A stretch of 8,404 nucleotides of DNA from the NCBI GenBank assembly GCA_964646785.1, contig CAZYGU010000027.1:1-8404 (forward strand), in the 5' to 3' direction. Every line of letters begins with the position of its first letter. Within the stretch, counting starts at the first letter, position 1. The stretch is from JBGTNQ01 sp964646785. Its GTDB lineage: Bacteria; Patescibacteriota; Minisyncoccia; Phycocordibacterales; Zambryskibacteraceae. Under the pieces are notes generated by a model. It ran no database searches. It saw nothing but the letters and a program-made list of their open reading frames with translations, and was not told the DNA's origin. The position numbers and the translations under genes were made by a program. Positions 1-4,998 of this stretch are shown one piece after another.

Positions 1-882
1 ATGTTTGTCAGTAATATGGGTATATATTTGAGTTGTAGCAATATTTGCATGACCAAGAAGCATTTGGACCGAACGGAGGTCGGCACCGTTTTGCAAAAGA
101 TCAGTTGCAAAGCTATGCCGGATAACATGAGGTGTAACCTTTTTAGATACACCAGCTTTAATAGCATAATATTTTACAATACGTTCAATCGAACGAGAGG
201 TGAGTCTTTTTTCCTGTTCTCCATTCTTGTTTCTTCCCACATTTACAAACATTGCTTCTTCCATATCGTCACGCTTTGAAAGATATGCCCGGACAGCATC
301 CTTTGCTTCTTGCGAAAGAAAGACAACACGAACTTTTTCACCTTTTCCACGAACAGAAAATTCATCTCGAGATAAATCGAGATCACGGGAGAGGGAACAG
401 AGTTCAGAAACACGAAGACCTGTTGAAAAAAACAATTCAAGAATAGCTTTATCACGAAGACCTTTTACTGTGGTTCCATCTGGTGCTTGTAAAATTCGGA
501 GTAGCTCATCAGATGTAATAAGATCAAGAGATCTTTCAGGAACCTTTGCGAGTTCAATACGATCTGGTGCAAGAGAAGCAATCTCACGCTTCATAAGATA
601 TTTGAGAAATGCTCTAAGGGCTATCAGATAATAATTCTGCGTTCGTTTTTTGATTGTTTCCTTTCTACCGGAAACAATAGCACCTGATTCCTTTCGGTTA
701 AGATCGAGACGGTAGGTACGGATCATATCGTCAGTTATATCTTTTGGATTTTTTGCTTTTGTACGCTCTAAAAAAACGGTTAGATACCGATCGTAGTTTT
801 CAACCGTCTTTAAGCTTCGCCCTTTACTAATTTCAAGGTCCTCAAGAAATTGACGTTTTAATGTTTGGAGATCAAGTGACAT
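1..882 (-). CDS. Tyrosine site-specific recombinase, XerC/XerD-like (3' end cut by window edge)
   Basis: Reading the minus strand from the ATG at 882 gives 294 uninterrupted residues running off the left edge. An N-terminal core-binding domain (about 1-105) contains the usual SLKTVENYDRYL helix. The catalytic domain (about 120-294) carries the full active-site set: R157 in TGLRVSEL, K180 in RGKGEK, H252 and R255 in PHVIRHSFATDLL, H278 in LLGHANI and Y287 in TQIYTHI. Only a short tail should be missing, since Xer proteins are about 300 residues. The family cuts and rejoins DNA through a 3'-phosphotyrosine, for chromosome dimer resolution or for integration and excision of elements. An in-frame ATG at 894 would add four residues (MSHN). 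Neither start has a clear SD sequence, so the choice of 882 is not firm. The gene is divergent from the GHKL operon. Low G+C matches the housekeeping genes, so it may be resident rather than part of that module. Confidence 0.93.
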   Translation of the reverse strand, partial: MSLDLQTLKRQFLEDLEISKGRSLKTVENYDRYLTVFLERTKAKNPKDITDDMIRTYRLDLNRKESGAIVSGRKETIKKRTQNYYLIALRAFLKYLMKREIASLAPDRIELAKVPERSLDLITSDELLRILQAPDGTTVKGLRDKAILELFFSTGLRVSELCSLSRDLDLSRDEFSVRGKGEKVRVVFLSQEAKDAVRAYLSKRDDMEEAMFVNVGRNKNGEQEKRLTSRSIERIVKYYAIKAGVSKKVTPHVIRHSFATDLLQNGADLRSVQMLLGHANIATTQIYTHITDKH

Positions 883-902
883 ATTGTGCGACATCTACTA
901 GT

Positions 903-914
903 GTATCATGATAC
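903..914. promoter_or_regulatory. 12-bp perfect palindrome in the divergent intergenic region
   Basis: GTATCATGATAC is its own reverse complement. It lies about 20 bases upstream of the recombinase start and about 35 bases upstream of the operon promoter's -35 box. On the minus strand it overlaps possible -10 hexamers for the recombinase: TATCAT, and TACACT preceded by TGA (complement of 900-905). A dimeric repressor bound here could control the recombinase and possibly the operon. The HTH-like product of 1289-2101 is a candidate ligand, but that is inference. A short palindrome can also occur by chance. Confidence 0.45.
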
Positions 915-947
915 TTATATTTCACTTTAAAATCTCTGGGTATTTCA

Positions 948-975
948 TTGACAATATGACTTTGAATGGTACTAT
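948..975 (+). promoter_or_regulatory. Sigma-70-type promoter of the GHKL operon
   Basis: A consensus -35 box TTGACA (948-953), a 16-base spacer and an extended -10, TGG followed by TACTAT (970-975), predict a transcript start near 982. This excludes an upstream in-frame ATG at 966, because it would not be transcribed. It leaves a leader of about 35 bases with an SD before the ATG at 1017. Confidence 0.75.
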
Positions 976-1007
976 TCGGCACGAAGTACCGAGTTCTTTT
1001 ACAAGAG

Positions 1008-1011
1008 AGGA
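1008..1011 (+). promoter_or_regulatory. Ribosome binding site deciding the 1017 start
   Basis: The purine-rich stretch AGAGAGGAAAGAG ends at the ATG at 1017, with AGGA five bases before it. Together with the promoter at 948-975 this supports 1017 over the in-frame ATG at 966. Confidence 0.65.
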
Positions 1012-1016
1012 AAGAG

Positions 1017-1292
1017 ATGAAGAGAGAAACGCCGTATCGCAAAGAAGGGATCCGGGGAGTAATCTTCAGGGTCGGCAATGATTTTGCATTAGCAAGACCA
1101 GTGATTGACACACCCGGAATCAAACCAGGTGAAACAGTTTCATTTTCCCTATCAGAATGGGAAGGTTTATCAGAACCAAGAGAACAGCAAGTAGTTGAAC
1201 TTTTCAACGTCACCCTATTTCAAAGAGGGTGGAGAGCAGAAAGCGCTCGACCGATTATGCCAACCGTAACCAGAAACGGGAGCCGCCTATGA
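1017..1292 (+). CDS. Small protein of unknown function, possibly OB/cold-shock-like (first gene of GHKL operon)
   Basis: This 91-residue protein belongs to no family I recognise. It has no signal peptide, membrane segment or cysteine. Residues 11-70 look like alternating short beta strands: GVIFRVGNDFALARPVI, then PGETVSFSL, then QQVVELFNVTL. The order and the 'PGETVSF' turn loosely recall cold-shock or other OB folds, which would suit nucleic-acid binding, but there are no RNP1/RNP2 aromatic motifs, so this is only a hint. The C-terminus (WRAESARPIMPTVTRNGSRL) is basic. It starts the operon just after its promoter. Its TGA stop overlaps the ATG of the next gene (ATGA), which indicates translational coupling and probably matched production with the HTH protein and the ATPase. 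Confidence 0.72.
   Translation: MKRETPYRKEGIRGVIFRVGNDFALARPVIDTPGIKPGETVSFSLSEWEGLSEPREQQVVELFNVTLFQRGWRAESARPIMPTVTRNGSRL
1278..1282 (+). promoter_or_regulatory. Ribosome binding site for the HTH gene
   Basis: GGGAG sits six bases before the ATG at 1289. It favours 1289 over an upstream in-frame ATG at 1229, which has no SD and would give a 60-base overlap with the preceding gene. Confidence 0.6.
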
Positions 1293-2101
1293 ACGAAGTG
1301 TTCAAGGGTACCACAGCCGAATGTCTTTCCCATCTCGGGAAACATATCGGAGAGAACAAAATCGAAAAAGTGAAGGTTATCGCAGTATTTTGCGGTACTC
1401 ACTATAGAACTGTCGAAAAGTGGATCGAAGGGAAACATCCACCAATCGGCGAGAATCTTGTTCGCATGCGTGTTTACCTCGAACACATTGGTTACTCAGT
1501 TACGGAGCTTCTGAAACTGAACCCAGTGATTCGTGATGCAGCAAGACTCTGTGCGTTTCGTGTTGTACCCATCGCAGAAATTGCTGAGATGGTTGGGTAC
1601 GCTGGACGCAAAACAGTTGACTCAGGAAGGAATACTGCTGTTGATGCCATTCTTGGTATCTTCCGCGGAGTTCAAGGTGTAGGGAAGGATCGACTAGTTG
1701 AGTTTGAAGCACTCGTTTCCGTTTTCAAGGATGCTTTGCCAGAAAAGGTGCAACAAACTCCGAAAATTGATTTGGCAAATCATGTCAAATCCCAGATTGA
1801 ACACGAGCAGGTTGTGGTACGAACAGTACCGCCCGTAGGAACTACCTTTCGTCCGAAACTAGCATTTCAGCGCACACTGGATACTCACACCGCAATCATT
1901 GAATCATTTGCAAGTACGATTAAGGGGCTCATACCCCTTGCTCAGCTACTTGAATCAGATGAATTCACACCCGCAGAACGAGCGCATTTGCGTGAACTTC
2001 TTGGTGGGGATGGTGTGTTTGAGTTTGCAAACTCGTTTTACCGCCTATGCGGTGAACGCACAAGAAAACAGCACCCAGCGATCAAGGAGCAAAGTCGATG
2101 A
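1289..2101 (+). CDS. Probable helix-turn-helix DNA-binding protein (second gene of GHKL operon)
   Basis: The product has 270 residues and no membrane segment. Residues 27-75 (KVKVIAVFCGTHYRTVEKWIEG and onward) fit a lambda-repressor-like HTH: an AVFCGTH turn, then a recognition helix with YRTVEKW, then helices to SVTELL. A second HTH-like stretch lies at about 92-113 (IAEIAEMVGYAGRKTV). Residues 150-190 are a polar, Pro/Val-rich linker. Residues 195-255 look helical and end in an acidic segment (LESDEFTPAERAHLRELLGG) that could bind a partner or form a dimer. The 1289 start has an SD. Both ends overlap their neighbours by ATGA, so the protein is probably made together with the ATPase. It could be an autoregulator acting at the upstream palindrome or the DNA-recruiting subunit of an ATPase complex. 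The HTH assignment rests on pattern only, and I do not recognise the full-length family. Confidence 0.75.
   Translation: MNEVFKGTTAECLSHLGKHIGENKIEKVKVIAVFCGTHYRTVEKWIEGKHPPIGENLVRMRVYLEHIGYSVTELLKLNPVIRDAARLCAFRVVPIAEIAEMVGYAGRKTVDSGRNTAVDAILGIFRGVQGVGKDRLVEFEALVSVFKDALPEKVQQTPKIDLANHVKSQIEHEQVVVRTVPPVGTTFRPKLAFQRTLDTHTAIIESFASTIKGLIPLAQLLESDEFTPAERAHLRELLGGDGVFEFANSFYRLCGERTRKQHPAIKEQSR
2084..2089 (+). promoter_or_regulatory. Strong ribosome binding site for the GHKL ATPase
   Basis: AAGGAG lies eight bases before the ATG at 2098, inside the end of the HTH gene. It allows independent or reinitiated translation of the ATPase. Such strong sites are absent before the housekeeping genes downstream. 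Confidence 0.75.
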
Positions 2102-3825
2102 ACAGTGCACTAAGAGTTGTAAAAGGGGGAGTGAGCAATCACGCGCAATCGAGTCTCGGTCTTCATATGGGGGAAGCACTCTGTAGAATCGCTTCAACAT
2201 ATCCGACCATTCTCGACGTTATCTTGGAGCAAGTCCAGAACGCGATCGACGCAAACGCAAAATCAATTTCTGTCGTTCTGAACCGAAAAACCCGCCATGT
2301 CGCAATTCGTGATGATGGTGATGGTGTCTCTGTTTCTTCACTTGATTCGGCACTCCAAAAGATCTGCCGAACACAGAAACAACAGGATAAATTGGGTCGG
2401 TTCGGTATCGGACTGATTTCACCGCTCGACAAATGCCATTCGTTTACGTTCACTTCATGTCCGAAAGGCTCGAAGGAATATACAGAATGGAAGTTTGTCA
2501 CGGAAGAAATCCGAGAACAGGATAAGAACATCGATCTTGTTCGGAAGTCTCGTCCCGATATCTTTTTCTTGGCAGACAAGTCGAAAAGTGGACCGAAAGG
2601 AAAGACTTCAGTCATGTGGAAAACGGAAGTGAACATATACAAGTATTCGGATGATAAAACGATCTCCCGAATTACTTCTATTGATTCACTTGCTGAATCC
2701 ATTCTGGAGAGATTTGGCCACGCGATGCGTCGCAACAAAGTGGTTCTGAATCTGAAGTTTGTGAACGAAAACGGTGAAAACGAGGTCCGAGAAGGTATTC
2801 GAGCAAAACAGTTCACCGGTCGTCCACTTACTGAAGTAACACTTCAGAACGATGACGCAGGAAAGGTTACGTTTCGTTTGTTCATGGCAGTAAAAACTAC
2901 CAAAGGACAACTCGGTAAGGTGTCTGTTGGAGAACAAAGCAACGACTATCGTTTTCCATTCAATTTGATGGCGCGTGCAGCCGAAGGTCTTCTTTCGGAT
3001 GAGGCTCGACAAGCACTTCTCTCGGGTTTTTTCGAAGGAGAAATTTTCGCAGAGAAAGTGGAGCTCCATGCAACCCGAAAGGCATTTAAAAAAGATGATG
3101 CTTTTGTTGGGATGTGTATCGCAATCGATACATGGTTTGAAACATACGGTATCCAACACCTCGAAAAGGTAAAGGGTGAAAACCGTGACGAAAGATATCA
3201 GGAGCTTGGATTGAGATCCCTTCGAGAAATCGAGGAGATGTTTAATCTTCCAGCTTTTGAGGTGTATCGATCGGTCATTGCTAGTTTCAAACTTGGAACA
3301 GTAGGACAGGGTCATACACCAAGGCAGAACAAGGCAGTTGTTGGAAAACAGGATGAGCCCGCTCTCTCGACGAAGGGGACCCATGGTGTTCAAAGCAACC
3401 AGGGAGATGGGTCTGGTGGATCTCAGATCGCCGACTCAGATATCCCTGAACACCTGCCATTTACGGTTGCTGGCCCCCGAGGAACAAAGCGTACCTTGGT
3501 GAGAAACAGTGACAGTGCAGGATTGCAGATTTCACACATCCCCATGGACGGCTCTAGCCGACTATGGGAACTTGATTCGAGGCAGGGCATCTTGCACTTC
3601 AACATCAACCATCCGATTTGGGTGGCATGTGATGTTTCAGACCGCAAGATCATGCAACTTCAAGAAACAGTAGCTATCAATGCACTGATGCTTGAAGTGG
3701 TACCGGACGAACTGAAGGATGCAGTTCGGTATGTCTTCGATGAGAGTCTGCCCTCGATGATTCATCTCTTCCACAAATCATTTGCATTTAACCCCCAAAT
3801 TCGACCGAAATCGAAAAAAGGGTAG
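2098..3825 (+). CDS. GHKL (Hsp90/MutL/MORC-like Bergerat fold) ATPase (third gene of operon)
   Basis: The 575-residue protein opens with a recognisable Bergerat ATP-binding domain: N-box EQVQNAIDANAKS (E44, N48, D51), G1 box IRDDGDGVS (D73, G74, G76) and G2 box KLGRFGIGLIS (G100, G103, G105). E44 matches the usual catalytic base of GHK ATPases, so activity is plausible. Residues 240-350 resemble the S5-like transducer of this superfamily, including the basic segment HATRKAF (324-330) followed by KKDDAF. A hydrophilic Gly/Gln/Ser linker (about 400-450) leads to a C-terminal module (about 455-560) with the strand ILHFNINHPIW. No histidine-kinase phosphoacceptor domain, toprim, nuclease motif or membrane segment is visible, which argues against a sensor kinase or GyrB. 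ATP-driven dimer clamping on DNA or protein is the likely mode, inferred from the superfamily. Translation is coupled to the HTH gene by ATGA plus an SD. Confidence 0.88.
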   Translation: MNSALRVVKGGVSNHAQSSLGLHMGEALCRIASTYPTILDVILEQVQNAIDANAKSISVVLNRKTRHVAIRDDGDGVSVSSLDSALQKICRTQKQQDKLGRFGIGLISPLDKCHSFTFTSCPKGSKEYTEWKFVTEEIREQDKNIDLVRKSRPDIFFLADKSKSGPKGKTSVMWKTEVNIYKYSDDKTISRITSIDSLAESILERFGHAMRRNKVVLNLKFVNENGENEVREGIRAKQFTGRPLTEVTLQNDDAGKVTFRLFMAVKTTKGQLGKVSVGEQSNDYRFPFNLMARAAEGLLSDEARQALLSGFFEGEIFAEKVELHATRKAFKKDDAFVGMCIAIDTWFETYGIQHLEKVKGENRDERYQELGLRSLREIEEMFNLPAFEVYRSVIASFKLGTVGQGHTPRQNKAVVGKQDEPALSTKGTHGVQSNQGDGSGGSQIADSDIPEHLPFTVAGPRGTKRTLVRNSDSAGLQISHIPMDGSSRLWELDSRQGILHFNINHPIWVACDVSDRKIMQLQETVAINALMLEVVPDELKDAVRYVFDESLPSMIHLFHKSFAFNPQIRPKSKKG

Positions 3826-3837
3826 ATACAAGTGCCA

Positions 3838-3876
3838 ATACCCCTCAATAGACAGTGTCTATTGAGGGGTATTTTT
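3838..3876 (+). terminator. Rho-independent terminator of the GHKL operon
   Basis: The arms 3838-3854 and 3856-3872 are perfect 17-base reverse complements (ATACCCCTCAATAGACA and its partner). They form a long stem with a short CAGTG-type loop, followed by TTTTT (3872-3876). It lies 12 bases after the ATPase stop and ends about 16 bases before the rpsO promoter, insulating rpsO from the operon. The stem is unusually perfect for a terminator. Confidence 0.92.
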
Positions 3877-3892
3877 ATCCATACCCAAATGC

Positions 3893-3921
3893 TTGCAAGA
3901 ATAAGGCTTTTATGCTATTAT
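3893..3921 (+). promoter_or_regulatory. Extended -10 promoter of rpsO
   Basis: TTGCAA (3893-3898), a 17-base spacer and TGC immediately before TATTAT (3916-3921) make a near-consensus extended -10 promoter. The predicted transcript start is near 3928, only about 3 bases before the rpsO ATG at 3931. Confidence 0.8.
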
Positions 3922-3930
3922 CCTCAAACA

Positions 3931-4203
3931 ATGATTACCAAGACAAAGAAAAAGAAAGTTATTAGCGAAGTACAAGTGCACGAAAAAGACACAGGTTCAC
4001 CTGCTGTTCAAATTTCTTTACTTACAAAAAGAATTGAGGAACTTGCTGCTCATCTCAAAAAACACCAGAAAGATAACCATTCTCGAAGAGGACTTCTTTC
4101 TATGGTGTCTGGACGACAAGCTCAAATGAACTATCTTGCCAAAAAAGATCCAAAACAATTCAATAGCTTGATGAAGAAGTTAAATCTTAAGAAAAAAGCG
4201 TAA
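3931..4203 (+). CDS. rpsO: 30S ribosomal protein S15
   Basis: The 90-residue product matches the family's usual 88-89. It has the conserved block HEKDTGSPAVQISLLTKRI (20-38) and the HLKKHQKDNHSRRGLLSMV segment (41-59) that contacts 16S rRNA in the central domain of the 30S subunit, followed by NYLAKKDPKQFNSLMKKL. After MVS the sequence reads GRQAQMNYL, where E. coli has QRRKLLDYL, so this basic patch is diverged. The ATG at 3931 is chosen over an upstream in-frame ATG at 3832 because the family begins here and because 3832 lies before the terminator and promoter. There is no SD and almost no leader, so the mRNA is probably leaderless. The E. coli-type autoregulatory leader pseudoknot therefore cannot form upstream. 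pnp does not follow, unlike the classic rpsO-pnp order. Confidence 0.98.
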   Translation: MITKTKKKKVISEVQVHEKDTGSPAVQISLLTKRIEELAAHLKKHQKDNHSRRGLLSMVSGRQAQMNYLAKKDPKQFNSLMKKLNLKKKA

Positions 4204-4208
4204 AGAAA

Positions 4209-4236
4209 CATGGAGCCATCTGGCTCTGTTTTCTTT
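4209..4236 (+). terminator. Rho-independent terminator of rpsO
   Basis: GAGCCA (4213-4218) and TGGCTC (4221-4226) pair, flanked by wobble and A-T pairs. They are followed by the T-rich run TGTTTTCTTT, starting six bases after the rpsO stop. The literal loop is only two bases, so the top pair probably opens. Confidence 0.7.
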
Positions 4237-4261
4237 ACTCACACTCTTTGCACAAAAACGG

Positions 4262-4267
4262 TATACT
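4262..4267 (+). promoter_or_regulatory. Possible -10 box for the NYN gene leader transcript
   Basis: TATACT resembles a -10 hexamer and lies between the rpsO terminator and the structured leader. No convincing -35 box or TG extension is seen. Transcription from here would give a leader of nearly 100 bases before the ATG at 4370. Confidence 0.35.
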
Positions 4268-4289
4268 TGAATAGCTCATACATTTTTAT

Positions 4290-4297
4290 AAGGAGGG
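4290..4297 (+). promoter_or_regulatory. Orphan consensus Shine-Dalgarno sequence in the NYN leader
   Basis: AAGGAGGG is the best SD match in the window, but no ATG, GTG or TTG follows at a usable distance. An ATT at 4304, seven bases on, would open an eight-codon frame ending at the TGA at 4328-4330, inside the hairpin that follows. A leader peptide with a rare AUU start, a ribosome-holding site, or the relic of a lost gene are all possible. Confidence 0.4.
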
Positions 4298-4321
4298 TAC
4301 ATCATTTTTATATATAGAAGA

Positions 4322-4351
4322 GTTGAATGAAAGTTTTTATTTTCATTCAAC
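4322..4351 (+). repeat. 11-bp perfect hairpin in the NYN gene 5' leader
   Basis: GTTGAATGAAA (4322-4332) and TTTCATTCAAC (4341-4351) are perfect reverse complements around an eight-base U-rich loop. The hairpin ends 18 bases before the ATG at 4370. No T-run follows, so it is not a standard terminator. It may be an mRNA stability or regulatory element, possibly recognised by the NYN protein itself, or a protein-binding inverted repeat in DNA. Confidence 0.6.
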
Positions 4352-4369
4352 CCATAAACAATCAATCAT

Positions 4370-4918
4370 ATGACAGTTATTAAACATTCAGAACAACGTG
4401 TTGGTATTTTTATTGATGCACAGAACCTTTATCACAGCGCAAAAAACCTCTATCATTCAAAAGTAAATTTCGCGCAAGTAGTGAAAGACGCCTTAGCTGA
4501 TCGTGCCCTTATCCGTGCCGTCGCATACGTTATTACGACTGAGGGTGGGGAAGAGAAAAGTTTCTTTGAAGCACTTGAAAAAGCAGGCATTGAAACAAAG
4601 ACAAAAAATCTTCAAATATTTATGGGTGGCGCAAAAAAGGCTGACTGGGATGTTGGAATGGCAATGGATGCAGTAAAAATGGGGCCAAAGCTTGATACTA
4701 TTGTATTAGTGTCTGGAGATGGAGATTTTGTTCCACTTGTGGAATACCTTAAAAACACCCATGGTTGCCAGGTTGAGGTTGTTGCATTCGGGAAATCCTC
4801 TTCAGGAAAACTCCTTGAAGCGGCAGATGACTTCCTTGATCTCGATACAAATCCAAGAAAATACCTTTTGCGTCATGTTCAAAGGAAAAGAGGGTCAGCA
4901 CAACAATCTGAAGAATAA
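4370..4918 (+). CDS. NYN domain (LabA/DUF88-like, PIN-superfamily) putative RNase
   Basis: The 182-residue product is a compact LabA-type NYN protein. Conserved acidic positions are present in order: D16 and N19 in GIFIDAQNLYHSAKNLY, D92 and D94 in ADWDVGMAMDA, and D117 and D119 in VSGDGDFVPLV. A late strand and helix, QVEVVAFGKSSSGKLLEAADDFLDL (134-158), completes the fold. The family is related to PIN nucleases, and its members are thought to cut RNA with a divalent metal held by these aspartates. The substrate here is unknown. The tail (NPRKYLLRHVQRKRG) is basic and might bind RNA. The gene has its own terminator and a structured leader, and is probably transcribed alone. There is no SD immediately before the ATG. 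Confidence 0.93.
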   Translation: MTVIKHSEQRVGIFIDAQNLYHSAKNLYHSKVNFAQVVKDALADRALIRAVAYVITTEGGEEKSFFEALEKAGIETKTKNLQIFMGGAKKADWDVGMAMDAVKMGPKLDTIVLVSGDGDFVPLVEYLKNTHGCQVEVVAFGKSSSGKLLEAADDFLDLDTNPRKYLLRHVQRKRGSAQQSEE

Positions 4919-4924
4919 GAAGAG

Positions 4925-4948
4925 AAGAACCCTCATTGGGTTCTTTTT
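4925..4948 (+). terminator. Rho-independent terminator of the NYN gene
   Basis: AAGAACCC (4925-4932) and GGGTTCTT (4938-4945) form a perfect 8-bp stem with a TCATT loop. It runs into a T-tract (4944-4948) and starts seven bases after the stop codon. Confidence 0.85.
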
Positions 4949-4969
4949 CCTATACCAAAAAGACGTCTG

Positions 4970-4978
4970 TGCTAAAAT
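4970..4978 (+). promoter_or_regulatory. Extended -10 promoter of the 440-aa membrane protein gene
   Basis: TGC directly precedes TAAAAT (4973-4978), giving an extended -10 element with no convincing -35 box. The predicted start near 4985 leaves a leader of about 14 bases without an SD before the ATG at 4999. Confidence 0.6.
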
Positions 4979-4998
4979 AGAGAAACACATTTTCATAC

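Noticed and set aside
200..631. 143-aa plus-strand open frame, Ser/Arg-rich
   Set aside because: It is antisense to the tyrosine recombinase, whose catalytic residues all read correctly on the minus strand.
966..1016. Upstream in-frame ATG for the 91-aa gene
   Set aside because: It lies inside the promoter, before the predicted transcript start near 982, and has no SD. The ATG at 1017 has one.
1229..1288. Upstream in-frame ATG for the HTH gene
   Set aside because: It would overlap the preceding gene by over 60 bases without an SD. The ATG at 1289 has GGGAG and the same ATGA coupling seen at 2098.
2163..2816. 217-aa minus-strand open frame inside the GHKL gene
   Set aside because: It is antisense to a protein with clear ATPase motifs. 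Its translation is Ser/Phe/Arg-rich with no recognisable domain, and it has no promoter or SD.
2686..3393. 235-aa minus-strand open frame inside the GHKL gene
   Set aside because: It is a shadow of the coding strand, with an erratic Cys/Phe/Ser-rich composition and no family features.
3838..3872. 17-bp perfect inverted repeat as a recombination or attachment site
   Set aside because: It is directly followed by a T-run and sits 12 bases after a stop codon, so a terminator explains it. No second copy was seen in the window.
3832..3930. Upstream in-frame ATG for rpsO adding 33 residues
   Set aside because: The extension crosses the terminator and the rpsO promoter, and S15 proteins begin at the later methionine.
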